DNA of 15,409 nt from an uncultured Bacillota bacterium (GTDB taxonomy: Bacteria > Bacillota > Clostridia > Peptostreptococcales > Anaerovoracaceae). Below, piece by piece: positions 1 to 9,717 of the stretch. Below the pieces are notes generated by a model. That model did not search any database, was not told where the DNA came from, and saw only the letters and a list, made by a program, of their open reading frames with translations. Where the stretch lies: positions 1 to 15,409 of the forward strand of contig CAMJRV010000017.1 of the NCBI GenBank assembly GCA_946408315.1, given 5' to 3'. The first letter of the stretch is position 1. Every line of letters begins with the position of its first letter. The translations under genes were made by a program, and so were the position numbers.

Positions 1-3
1 AAG

Positions 4-45
4 CGATTCCGGGTAAAATGGATTCATACAATTTATTCGGAATCG
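4..45. repeat. 8-bp inverted repeat upstream of the recombinase
   Basis: CGATTCCG (4-11) and CGGAATCG (38-45) are perfect inverted copies 26 bases apart, and TTTTG follows the second arm. It could be a weak terminator for whatever gene ends to the left, or a binding site in the recombinase leader. The loop is long for a terminator, so the role is open. Confidence 0.35.
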
Positions 46-75
46 TTTTGGCTGTAAGGAAGAAAGGAGTATTGA

Positions 76-1680
<1,605 letters not shown>

Positions 1681-1692
1681 GACAAGAGAAAA

Positions 1693-1718
1693 GCCGTAGG
1701 ACTTCAAAATCCTACGGC
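1693..1718. terminator. Hairpin after the recombinase gene
   Basis: A perfect 9-bp stem, GCCGTAGGA (1693-1701) with TCCTACGGC (1710-1718), and an 8-base loop, 12 bases after the recombinase stop. On the plus strand the downstream bases are A-rich, not T-rich. On the minus strand the stem is followed by TTTTCTCTTG. It may therefore stop transcription entering from the right, or simply stabilise the recombinase mRNA end. Confidence 0.6.
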
Positions 1719-1785
1719 AAATCTCAAAAATTGAAAACATCCTTATTGGCAGGGGGCATTCTCACGGGAGTCTTCCTTTGAGAAT

Positions 1786-1829
1786 ACAGGGCACTGCTAT
1801 ATTACAGGACACTACCATATCTGACAGGG
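1786..1829 (+). repeat. ACAGG-core direct near-repeats, candidate element end
   Basis: ACAGGGCACTGCTATATT (1786-1803) is followed directly by ACAGGACACTACCATATC (1804-1821), which matches at most positions, and ACAGGG recurs at 1824-1829. This lies about 105 bases after the recombinase stop, where the end of such an element and its recombinase-binding repeats are expected. A 6-bp inverted repeat ATTCTC/GAGAAT (1758-1763 and 1780-1785) precedes it. The crossover dinucleotide cannot be placed without the other element end. Confidence 0.4.
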
Positions 1830-1845
1830 TTGTAACAAAACATCT

Positions 1846-2060
1846 TATAAAATCTGAGAGCCGGTGATGGACAGAGCCTTTTGAGGAATTTACATCCTTT
1901 CAACTGCGATAAGCAAAACTTTTGACGAGCGCGAAGCGCGAAGAAAAGCACTGATTAAGCTCCAGTTTGCTTTTCGATCCAAAAGTTGTAAATCGCAGTT
2001 ATCAAAGGACAAATTCCGAAAATCAGCTCTGGAAATCACAGGCTCTCAACTTTTTTATTT
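1846..2060. repeat. Long imperfect palindrome, MITE-like foldback element
   Basis: Most of the 401-base gap between the recombinase and the giant gene is this foldback. The left arm (about 1846-1950) and the right arm (about 1961-2060) are inverted copies over roughly 100 bp. Paired blocks include GAGAGCC (1857-1863) with GGCTCTC (2041-2047), GGAATTT (1885-1891) with AAATTCC (2011-2017), AACTGCGAT (1902-1910) with ATCGCAGTT (1992-2000), and GAAAAGCA (1943-1950) with TGCTTTTC (1968-1975). A tandem GCGCGAA pair (1929-1942) interrupts the left arm only. There is no ORF with a ribosome binding site. It could be a non-autonomous transposable element, or a very long RNA hairpin at the 3' end of the giant-gene mRNA. 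The remaining part, 1741-1785 and 1830-1845, shows nothing else. Confidence 0.7.
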
Positions 2061-2081
2061 TGCAGCAACTCTTTTAGGATT

Positions 2082-5000
2082 TTACCAGAGACGATGAAGC
2101 TGCCAGTAATCATTTTCACTGTCAAGAATCACACGGACCTGATGTGTTTTCGTCGTTCCGCCCGAATAAAAAGCGGTAAAAACAAAGAGGAGTTCTTCCG
2201 GCCGCTTTCTTCCCCACCGGTTGATCATAGTCCTGTCCCATAAGCTGCCCTGCCACTGTTCCGTTCTCCCGCTTCCCGTACCGGTTTTCGTCAGTACGGC
2301 CGAATATTCTGTGCTTCGGAAGCCTCCCGAAGAATCCGAATCCATAAGATCTACGCTTACCCTCGAAGGCGTTCCCTCCGTTTCCGCAGAGAGCATGAAT
2401 TTTTCTCCCGACCAGAAAACGTTGGTTCCCCTTGGCCTCGGAGCCGTCAATGTCTTATAATCGTGAAATAACGATATACGATTCACTTCGTCGGAGAACC
2501 TCTTCAGGTTATACTTTTTCCTGTTCTCATCCCATTGCGGCGTATGATTTACCCATCCGGTGATCTTTCCCTCGGACACTACCGTGAAGGTATAGGTTCC
2601 AAGCCCCGCTCCCGACCAGTCTCTGACGGTGCAGACCACCTCATATTTTCCAGCTTCAGCCAAAGGAGGATACCCCGTTGTGGTCAGGGGATAGTTTCCG
2701 GATGCATCCGCCACAATCCCATTCTGTTTGTGGGTGTAGATCAGTTTTTTGTCCTTATAGAGTTCCGTCGTCAGCCGCAGCTCGTCCTTCTCCAAGTCAT
2801 CGACTCCGATCTGAAGGCGATACTGAGTCCCTTCCTTAACCGTTGCCGGAATTGTCTTGATGGAAGTGATCCATGGAGCAGAGGCCCCACCTTCGATGTA
2901 GAAGGTGATGCTCTCTACGTTGGACAGCTTGTCATATTTCGTATAATCGGTTTCTCCAGAAGCTCCACCCGATGTCCCACCACCACCGTTTCGGTTCGTA
3001 TTATCTTCCTGCCAGTGCTCTACGGTATATTTTCCATCGATGTAAAAGCGAGGAATCGATTCGGATAGGACGGCCCCGGTGCTCGAAACCACATTGCCGT
3101 CCTCATTCAAGATAAACGCTGCCTGGGGATGCGGTCCGTCATTGTATGGCATATGGGTATAACGCCAGTATTGCTTCTTGCTCAGGTCGTTTTCGTAGTC
3201 GTCATAGAAAATATTGTACGCCACAAGCTGCCCCTTCTTGTAGACCAGGGGGGCGTCTTCCTCCTTCTTCGGAGCTTCCACTGTGATGATTTGTGATTTC
3301 CCTCCTCCTGCTGCCGCTGTTTTCCATCCGGTCAGATCGAGGGCACGCTGACTGCTGAAGTCCTGGGAGAAGACCAGCTGCCGTACTCCTCCAAGTTTCT
3401 GGTACAGCCGGAAATCTGAGACCAGAGCGGATATCTTTTGCGCCGTCGTCGAAGTTGAGAGAGATATCCCGCTGTTAAGCGTACTATCTTGCCACAACTC
3501 GCTGTAATATCTTAGGCGTACATTATCAGGGGACGGGTTCGCGCTGGAAAGGATGTACCCTCCGGTACTCGGAGTCGCTAAGGTACCGTTAGAAACATTG
3601 AAAGCAGCTGACCTGACCGCATCCGTCCCTCCAAAATCCCATACACTAAACTCAGCGATCTTTACATTTGATATTTTTGCGCTCTGTATGCTCCACTTTC
3701 GAAACGTACTGTTCCAAGTTCTACTCAGGGTGAAGTTGATCTGTCTCGATTGCCCCGGTCTCAGCACATATATTCCGCTTCCCGCGACAAACTCTTCTGC
3801 CCCGGAATCGGTCAATCCTCCTCCCCCTAGTTTCCCATATTGATAAGTTGTGTCTAAGGTATACAGCAAAAACCTATCAGACGGTGCGGTGATCCTATAC
3901 CAACCGCTTATAAATCCATTTTCTATTTCTTGACTTTTCCAGGCTCCTGTTGAAGCGTCAAACCGAATCGGTCCGCTGTATAGTGCTCTGGTTGTGCCTG
4001 CATCCCCATTGTACTGGGCCTCTTCGATGTAGCTTGTTACGTATTGCGCGTAATCCCATTCTTGTCTCATCGTCAAGGCTTTTGTTTGATCGCTCACTAG
4101 CTGTACTTTCTCATTTCCAGCCAGACTAAAAGTTCCCGATATTTTCTGTTCTTTCCCTTCTGCAGCCGGGACGCTTACCGGGACAAACCCATCTGCCGTG
4201 TCTTCCAGATAGACCGCTTTTAGATTGTTTATACTCGCAAAGTCTGAGCCCCATATACCGACATGGGAATGGTTGATATACAGCGAATGGCTTCCCGGCG
4301 ATACGTATGCCCGCAGTGTTGTTTTATAATCGGCCGTTTTATTCCCCAGGCTGATGCTGAATCCCGGCTTACCGTCCAGATACACGGTCGCGCTATGAGG
4401 ACCGCTGTAATCGTCTTTCCGCATATCAACACCGGAGACATGTAATTTGAATTCTACATAGCCTTCCTTCTGCATCACAAAGCTTGCACCGAATCCCGAA
4501 GAGTTATTCCCGGCCACTTCGCTTCCATATCCTGATGCATCCGCGACGCTTTTTCCCCCTACGCCATCCGATGGGGCATATATTCTGCCTCCCGATATCG
4601 AGAAGAACGGCTCCGTATACCCATGATTAAAGTTTATAAATGCGGCAGTCCGCTCAAAGTATTTCCCGTCGTTGGCAAGACCCTTACCATTAGGATTTTT
4701 AATCCCGAATACATCGATTGCCGTTCCTGTCGGAACAGACAGTTTGTATTCGTACTCGTAGGAGGTATCAGGCTGAAGCTGGAAATCCCGATTCACGGAG
4801 GCTTTGTTTGCATGATTATCTCCTTCCAGAAGAAGAACGCTCTTCAAACCTTCTCCTAATTCCACGATTTTATCGGAAACGGCTGTGATGGAGTTCTTTA
4901 CGTTATGGAACAGCCCTTTTGAACCCCGGAGTGCCATCTCATCCTGAAAGCTGCCAGCCTGAAGAATCCAGTCCGATCCTGTATCACCGGCAACGACCGC

Positions 5001-8000
5001 ATATTTTTCAGCGCTTCCCCCTCCCGGGCTTCCCTGTTTTCTTAGCGCGTATGTCTTTGCGTCCAGCTCAGGTAGCTCGCTTCGGTACAGGCGCAGCCTG
5101 ACGGCCCTATTTGACCAAACGAAAGGTTCGTAGAAGTCCATGCCGAGGGACGTTTTCCCCCAATCGCCGTTCCACCCCCAACTGGCCATCGTGGCGTTAA
5201 CATCCCCACTGTCCACGTTTTTTTCCATCCTTACCGCTTTGGTGTTAATGTCAGCCATCCAGAAACTGTAGATGTGATGCCATGGCCCCTCATTCTTTTC
5301 TCTCCAGGCATATTCCTGGACTGTTTGGCGGAATAGTATCTCTCCCTTATTGCTGAAATCAATTGCAGAAATAGCGCCTTCGGCCTGCGGAAGCTCTGGA
5401 ACCGCAGTCTCCTCTATCGTTTCGGAATCCATGTCATACTTTCCGAGGTAGAATCCATTCCCGCTCTTGTTATATCCAATCGGAGGCTCCTTCCTGCCGA
5501 TGAACGCCACCCTCCCGTCCACCAGCTTGGCCGGGGACCCGCCTCTGTTCAAGACCGTTGACAGTTTGCCGGAGCTTAGGTCATATTTCTTGATTTCAAA
5601 TGCTCTGACAACATAAAGGCTCTGGTAATCGTTGTTGATAAATAGGTTCATATGCTTATTCGGTTCCCCATAACTGTTCGGGTCAAGATTTCCCACGGCG
5701 ACGGAAAGTCTTGCGGCAAATGTCCCACTGTCCCGATTCAGTACCGTCGTTGTATTCGTGTCATAGCACGAAATATATACGTACTTCTCCTTATCGTCCA
5801 GATGGATTGAAAAGTTCCTGGACTCGTTTACAGGATAGCTCCATTTGGTATAGCCGGAGTTTGCCGTATTTCCGGCCCCTACTGCCTCCAGTACATGGGG
5901 CCTGTCCTGAAAACATTCGTCATAATACCCTCCATCTCGCAATTTCATCCCGGGAGATACGACCCGGTATACATAATCGGAGTCCATCTTCAGGTTTCCC
6001 TCATCCGTGCTGTTATTCAGACACTGGCGGCAATTCATGGAGTCGGCCCACCACATCTCCCCTACCTGCCGGAAAGTGCCGCTGTATGCATCCGCCGCTA
6101 CCGCAAGGCTGATATGAGGATCGAAACCTTTCTCAATCAGGGCGGCCTTTAGGGTATTGACCGCTGTCCCGATTTCTGTCTTATGCGCCTTGTCGGTTAT
6201 GATTGAGATGTCAGTTTCCCGCATCGGCTTCGGTTCCAGCCGAACCGTCGGGGCGATGTTGATGACGTCGGTAGTCTTTACTGTCGCCGCTGTTTTGCGG
6301 TCAGCATCGGTCACATATTCCTCCAGGGTCGGCTCGATCCAGACGTCCTTCAGATACAGATTGACAGCTGTTTTGCCGACTCCGGTTTTGTTAAACTTCA
6401 CTTTCTGGCCAGTACCAAAGGCAAGGTCCCGGTACCCGTCTAAGGTATTGACGTTTACTCCGCCCACGCTCCAGGTCCGCTCCAGTTGGTCCCCATCCGT
6501 GGTGCTGGCGTCTTCGGTGGTGATCTCCGCGATATTGGTCCCCTTATTTCTGAGGAAGGAATCCTGGATTACGATGATGGGATTGGGCGGTAGGTCCGGC
6601 TTTACGGTAAACACCTTCTGGACCGTGTCCGTATCTCCTTTGCTGTCCGTTACCGTAGCCGTATAGCGGTATTCCTGCTCCTGTGTATTCTTCGTCAGAA
6701 ATTCCACGGTGTAATCGGTAAAGTATTTATCCCCGCTCGATTTCACAGTCCTTGTCTTGATGGTAGCGTTGTTCTGTTGGGGCTGGCTCTTTGTCAGAAT
6801 GATGTCATCTCCGGTCTTCATATCCCTGATCCGGATATCGTAATCTACAATTGGCTTGTCCGGATAGGTGGCGACATGAAGATCGAGAATTTGTTTCCGG
6901 TTCTCCTTCTGGAACCCGTTCAGGCTGGCTTCGATGTATGGAGTCTTTCTGACCTCGATGGGCTTGATGTCGGTCAGGAAGCCTCCGGTGGCCGTATTGA
7001 TTTCAAGCTGGACGTTATAGTAACCTTTTTTGGGAAACACCACATCTGCGGTAATTTTATCCCGATTTCTCCTTGCGTCTCCGGCATTTGATGGAATGAC
7101 GGCAAAATAGTTGTCGGCAACGCCTTCCTCATAGGCTCTTTTTGCGGAATATTTTTTCCCGTCCACGGTAAACTCCGACAAGTCCTCCGCCAGCGTTGGA
7201 TGGCCTTCGTAGGTATATTCCGGAAGCCGCAGAATGGCCTTTCCGTCGATTTCCCGGCCATCGTTAATGCTGATGTATTTGATGACGCTCTTTTGCTCTC
7301 CGGCCTTATCCCAGACCGTCAGGTGGTAAGCAATCGTGCAGGGATGATCGGATGATTCCTCTACTCTGCCCCCCGTATTCATCCCGGGCTTGCCTGGCCC
7401 TGGCCAGTTTGCCACATGCTGCCAGCTTCCATCCCCGTAATGCTTCTCCAAGACAGCATGATCGATGGTGATGCTTTTATCCAGAATCGTCGCATCGGAG
7501 ACGGAATATTTATCACCCTGCTTCGCTGAAACAGGCAGGTCCAGGTTCGGCTCAAAATCTCCGATCTCAACGGTTTCCTTGACGTCGTACTGGATGATGA
7601 CAGGGGTGAAGAACATGAAGGCTCTTACATGACTATCGACGCCATTTCTCCCGGCATTCATCTTGTCATAGAGTTCCGGGAAATTTTTCTTAACGCCTAC
7701 CTCCCCGTTTTCTCTATCCATCAGGTCAAAGACTTCATTGATTCTTTTTTGGTTTAACATATCTGCTAAATTATATAAGAGATCACTTTGCATCAACGCC
7801 TTATGCGAAAAGCTCACTGTGCTTCCGCTGCCGCCTTTGCTCGTTACCTTGATTTGTTTTGAAGTATATGGAGCATATAGGTCATCATATGTTTTTTTAT
7901 TTCCGATATTGCAGCTATATCCCTCCTGGCTCCATTTGAATTTTGAGGGGCTGTATTCATAGACCTCCACATTAAAAACGGGCTGGGGGAAGGTGATCGA

Positions 8001-8216
8001 CGTGCTTACAGTCATATCGCTTCCTAGGCCGATATTGTCGTCCCACATTACATTTCCTTTATCGTCCGCCACTCCCCAAATCTGCTGGACGCCGATGTCC
8101 AGGTGGTACTTGGTTACCGTCTTTTCTACGGTCATGGCATAGCTTGTATGGTCATAGGTAAGAATGAGCGAACAAACCATGGCAGCGGTAAGGAGATAAC
8201 AGATTGCTCTTTTCAA
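2082..8216 (-). CDS. Giant secreted cell-surface protein, about 2044 residues, function unknown
   Basis: A very large exported protein of no family I can name. The start chosen is TTG at 8216, seven bases after AAGGAGG (8230-8224). The longer in-frame ATG at 8276 is rejected because it has no good ribosome binding site and its codons run through a terminator hairpin. The TTG start gives a clean signal peptide (KR, then a hydrophobic core, then SYA with cleavage near residue 27). The body is nearly all beta-rich. A PKD/Ig-like stretch lies near 470-555 and a CxxC pair (NCRQC) near 730. A propeller-like stretch lies around 860-1080, a jelly-roll or carbohydrate-binding-like stretch around 1240-1345, and a Gly-rich linker near 1745 (GGGGTSGGASG). 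An Ig-like stretch follows at about 1780-1880. There is no LPXTG motif, SLH domain or membrane anchor of its own. It follows the SLH gene at 83 bases and probably works with it at the cell surface; domain names are inference from sequence texture only. Confidence 0.88.
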   Translation of the reverse strand: MKRAICYLLTAAMVCSLILTYDHTSYAMTVEKTVTKYHLDIGVQQIWGVADDKGNVMWDDNIGLGSDMTVSTSITFPQPVFNVEVYEYSPSKFKWSQEGYSCNIGNKKTYDDLYAPYTSKQIKVTSKGGSGSTVSFSHKALMQSDLLYNLADMLNQKRINEVFDLMDRENGEVGVKKNFPELYDKMNAGRNGVDSHVRAFMFFTPVIIQYDVKETVEIGDFEPNLDLPVSAKQGDKYSVSDATILDKSITIDHAVLEKHYGDGSWQHVANWPGPGKPGMNTGGRVEESSDHPCTIAYHLTVWDKAGEQKSVIKYISINDGREIDGKAILRLPEYTYEGHPTLAEDLSEFTVDGKKYSAKRAYEEGVADNYFAVIPSNAGDARRNRDKITADVVFPKKGYYNVQLEINTATGGFLTDIKPIEVRKTPYIEASLNGFQKENRKQILDLHVATYPDKPIVDYDIRIRDMKTGDDIILTKSQPQQNNATIKTRTVKSSGDKYFTDYTVEFLTKNTQEQEYRYTATVTDSKGDTDTVQKVFTVKPDLPPNPIIVIQDSFLRNKGTNIAEITTEDASTTDGDQLERTWSVGGVNVNTLDGYRDLAFGTGQKVKFNKTGVGKTAVNLYLKDVWIEPTLEEYVTDADRKTAATVKTTDVINIAPTVRLEPKPMRETDISIITDKAHKTEIGTAVNTLKAALIEKGFDPHISLAVAADAYSGTFRQVGEMWWADSMNCRQCLNNSTDEGNLKMDSDYVYRVVSPGMKLRDGGYYDECFQDRPHVLEAVGAGNTANSGYTKWSYPVNESRNFSIHLDDKEKYVYISCYDTNTTTVLNRDSGTFAARLSVAVGNLDPNSYGEPNKHMNLFINNDYQSLYVVRAFEIKKYDLSSGKLSTVLNRGGSPAKLVDGRVAFIGRKEPPIGYNKSGNGFYLGKYDMDSETIEETAVPELPQAEGAISAIDFSNKGEILFRQTVQEYAWREKNEGPWHHIYSFWMADINTKAVRMEKNVDSGDVNATMASWGWNGDWGKTSLGMDFYEPFVWSNRAVRLRLYRSELPELDAKTYALRKQGSPGGGSAEKYAVVAGDTGSDWILQAGSFQDEMALRGSKGLFHNVKNSITAVSDKIVELGEGLKSVLLLEGDNHANKASVNRDFQLQPDTSYEYEYKLSVPTGTAIDVFGIKNPNGKGLANDGKYFERTAAFINFNHGYTEPFFSISGGRIYAPSDGVGGKSVADASGYGSEVAGNNSSGFGASFVMQKEGYVEFKLHVSGVDMRKDDYSGPHSATVYLDGKPGFSISLGNKTADYKTTLRAYVSPGSHSLYINHSHVGIWGSDFASINNLKAVYLEDTADGFVPVSVPAAEGKEQKISGTFSLAGNEKVQLVSDQTKALTMRQEWDYAQYVTSYIEEAQYNGDAGTTRALYSGPIRFDASTGAWKSQEIENGFISGWYRITAPSDRFLLYTLDTTYQYGKLGGGGLTDSGAEEFVAGSGIYVLRPGQSRQINFTLSRTWNSTFRKWSIQSAKISNVKIAEFSVWDFGGTDAVRSAAFNVSNGTLATPSTGGYILSSANPSPDNVRLRYYSELWQDSTLNSGISLSTSTTAQKISALVSDFRLYQKLGGVRQLVFSQDFSSQRALDLTGWKTAAAGGGKSQIITVEAPKKEEDAPLVYKKGQLVAYNIFYDDYENDLSKKQYWRYTHMPYNDGPHPQAAFILNEDGNVVSSTGAVLSESIPRFYIDGKYTVEHWQEDNTNRNGGGGTSGGASGETDYTKYDKLSNVESITFYIEGGASAPWITSIKTIPATVKEGTQYRLQIGVDDLEKDELRLTTELYKDKKLIYTHKQNGIVADASGNYPLTTTGYPPLAEAGKYEVVCTVRDWSGAGLGTYTFTVVSEGKITGWVNHTPQWDENRKKYNLKRFSDEVNRISLFHDYKTLTAPRPRGTNVFWSGEKFMLSAETEGTPSRVSVDLMDSDSSGGFRSTEYSAVLTKTGTGSGRTEQWQGSLWDRTMINRWGRKRPEELLFVFTAFYSGGTTKTHQVRVILDSENDYWQLHRLW

Positions 8217-8230
8217 TGGATTTCCTCCTT

Positions 8231-8266
8231 CAAAAACAAGAAAACAGAACCGTTCAGGGGTCCTGT
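8231..8266 (-). terminator. Rho-independent terminator or attenuator between SLH gene and giant gene
   Basis: On the minus strand ACAGGACC (8266-8259) pairs with GGTTCTGT (8251-8244), one G-U pair in 8, loop 7. It is followed by TTTCTTGTTTTTG (8243-8231). It lies between the SLH stop and the giant gene's ribosome binding site, with no clear promoter between. It probably lowers expression of the giant gene relative to the SLH gene. Confidence 0.72.
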
Positions 8267-8298
8267 CTTCCTTCAAGTTGATTCAATTTTCATTCGGT

Positions 8299-9300
8299 TT
8301 ATTTATGATATGGGTTCGGCATCAACGTGATGTGTTTCGTTTCTGTGTTGTAGAACATGAAGTAGTCCACGGTAGTGATGTCGATATGTTCCGCATGACT
8401 ATATCCATCATATGTTCCGGCTGCGGTTGAATCTGTTTTTTTAATCATATTCTTATCCTTTACCAAATACATGTTGCCAAAGCCAAGCTCTCTGACATCG
8501 TTACCATTGATCTCAATCCACTTCGTACCTCTGTTCTCATGCAGGGTTACTTTATATTGGCTCATATCAGAAACGATGCTATAGGTTTCCGCTCCCGAGA
8601 TGAAATCCCATGATCTGGCTATTTCTTCATAGTTTTCTAGGACATTACTGATGTCTGTTTTCTTTTCCGGTTCAACAGGCTCCGGTAACTTCACTCCCGG
8701 CAGCTCCCGTTTGCTCTCATCCACCAGCCGGTAGATCACCGTGGCCGACTCTGCCCGTGTCAGGGTTTTCTTCGGCTGGAAAGTGCTGTCCGGGTAGCCG
8801 GTCAGGATGCCCGACGCATAGGCTTTTGTGATGTCGTATTCATGCTTTGTCTGGTAGGTGATATCTTTGATTCCCTTCTGGATTTCATCGTAGTTTTCGA
8901 TCTTGACATCTCCCAGGATAGCGCTGATGATAAGGGCCATGTCACTTCTCGTAATCGGGTCAGAAAGCTGGCCTTTGCTGATGTCGTAGTTGGTAAAGTA
9001 GTTGAGCTCCAGGGCTTTGTTATAGTAGTTCAAAGCCCAATGTCCGGAGGAAGAATTTCCGGCATCCAGGCCGCTTCCTGCAATCAGGGCCATCTTGATG
9101 AATTCTCCGTAGGTGACGGTATTGCCCGGCTTAAAGCTGCCGTCGGGATAGCCCTTTACAATGGATTTATCTGACATGGCCGCGACTGCATCGTAAGCCC
9201 AGTTATTTGATTTAATGTCCGGATACCCCGCCCCATAAACAGCGGATACCATACTTAAAGTAAGGGCTATTGTTAAAAATATCGAAATGATTCTTTTCAT
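8299..9300 (-). CDS. Secreted S-layer homology (SLH) domain protein
   Basis: Surface protein held to the wall by SLH domains, which in Gram-positive bacteria bind pyruvylated secondary wall polymers. It has 333 residues with a signal peptide (about 1-24, ending VYGA). Three SLH domains follow: about 26-72 (YPDIKSNNWAYDAV, GYPDGSFKPGNTVTYGEF), 86-130 (GHWALNYYNKALEL, PITRSDM) and 145-192 (GYPDSTFQPKKTLTRAES). Next is a Pro/Glu/Lys linker (about 200-215) and a C-terminal domain of about 115 residues that I do not recognise. The first SLH copy has TYGE where TRAE is usual. The ribosome binding site AAAGGAG, seven bases before ATG, overlaps the stop codon of the toxin remnant upstream. It is the first gene of the two-gene surface operon and may anchor or pair with the giant protein encoded downstream. 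Confidence 0.93.
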   Translation of the reverse strand: MKRIISIFLTIALTLSMVSAVYGAGYPDIKSNNWAYDAVAAMSDKSIVKGYPDGSFKPGNTVTYGEFIKMALIAGSGLDAGNSSSGHWALNYYNKALELNYFTNYDISKGQLSDPITRSDMALIISAILGDVKIENYDEIQKGIKDITYQTKHEYDITKAYASGILTGYPDSTFQPKKTLTRAESATVIYRLVDESKRELPGVKLPEPVEPEKKTDISNVLENYEEIARSWDFISGAETYSIVSDMSQYKVTLHENRGTKWIEINGNDVRELGFGNMYLVKDKNMIKKTDSTAAGTYDGYSHAEHIDITTVDYFMFYNTETKHITLMPNPYHK

Positions 9301-9311
9301 ATCGTACTCCT

Positions 9312-9407
9312 TTACTCATAATGTGTACACATACGCCTTACAGCGACGATTTTTTCTTCTTCGTGCACCGTGTAGACCAGACAACGCTGTATATTGATGC
9401 GTCTGCC
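9312..9407 (-). pseudogene. yoeB: Toxin remnant, YoeB/Txe family, C-terminal ~32 codons only
   Basis: In the frame that stops at 9312-9314 the minus strand reads GRRINIQRCLVYTVHEEEKI and ends RMCTHYE. That is the typical end of YoeB/Txe mRNA-interferase toxins (RRIN..HRLVY.V.EEEK..RMWTHYE). The usual first ~55 residues are missing. The normal TAATG overlap of antitoxin stop and toxin start survives at 9411-9407. That ATG is out of frame with the remnant and gives only 23 codons. It looks like an internal deletion joining the start codon to the toxin tail. The usual RMW is RMC and HRLVY is RCLVY. No active toxin can be made. Confidence 0.82.
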
Positions 9408-9408
9408 A

Positions 9409-9655
9409 TTACCATTCAACCTCATTAGCATTCAGCATAGTCTCTATCGGTCCATTAAGACTATCTTTTAAATCATCAACCAGTCCCGGCATGGAGGACA
9501 AATATAAGGTTTCTTCGATTGATTCCCAATCCTTTACAGAGATCAGTACGGCATCCCCTCCCCCCCTGTATCTGTACTGGCTTGTGTTCTTCATTTACCT
9601 GATTTACCAAGTTATATAAATTAGTTCTCGCATTTGTAATATTATATGTTTGCAT
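9409..9655 (-). pseudogene. yefM: YefM/Phd-family antitoxin, frameshifted in a G run
   Basis: The real start is ATG at 9655 after the site AGGAGGGG (9669-9662). It reads MQTYNITNARTNLYNLVNQV, a YefM N-terminus that normally binds DNA and dimerises. After about 31 codons the frame is lost in a run of seven G, one A and four G (minus strand, 9566-9555). The continuation in another frame reads GGDAVLISVKDWESIEETLY and runs to the stop at 9409. This is the usual middle of the family, followed by the toxin-binding tail. The span is 247 bases, one more than a multiple of three. One added base, or two lost, would restore an antitoxin of about 82 residues. The unshifted frame would end after about 59 codons with an unrelated tail. 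It could be a true mutation, a phase-variable tract or a sequencing error. Confidence 0.85.
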
Positions 9656-9696
9656 CTAAAACCCCTCCTGGTCTGTTATTGACGGTTTATATGCCA

Positions 9697-9717
9697 AAAG
9701 CCGGAAGGTCCGGCTTT
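9697..9717 (-). terminator. Hairpin at the end of hicB
   Basis: AAAGCCGGA (9697-9705) and TCCGGCTTT (9709-9717) form a perfect 9-bp stem with a 3-base loop. The stem overlaps the hicB stop codon. On the minus strand it is followed by TTGGC, a poor T run, so termination may be incomplete and allow read-through into the yefM remnant and the SLH operon. Confidence 0.6.

Noticed and set aside
1..57. Open frame ending TAA at 55-57 that could be the last 18 codons of an upstream gene
   Set aside because: Too short to recognise and the rest lies outside the window; it may be chance.
8217..8276. 20-residue N-terminal extension of the giant protein from ATG at 8276
   Set aside because: It runs through a terminator hairpin, lacks a good ribosome site, and would put extra residues before a normal signal peptide.
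2221..8330. Many plus-strand frames opposite the giant gene and its promoter-proximal region
   Set aside because: None has a convincing ribosome site or a recognisable product; they are shadows of the long minus-strand gene.
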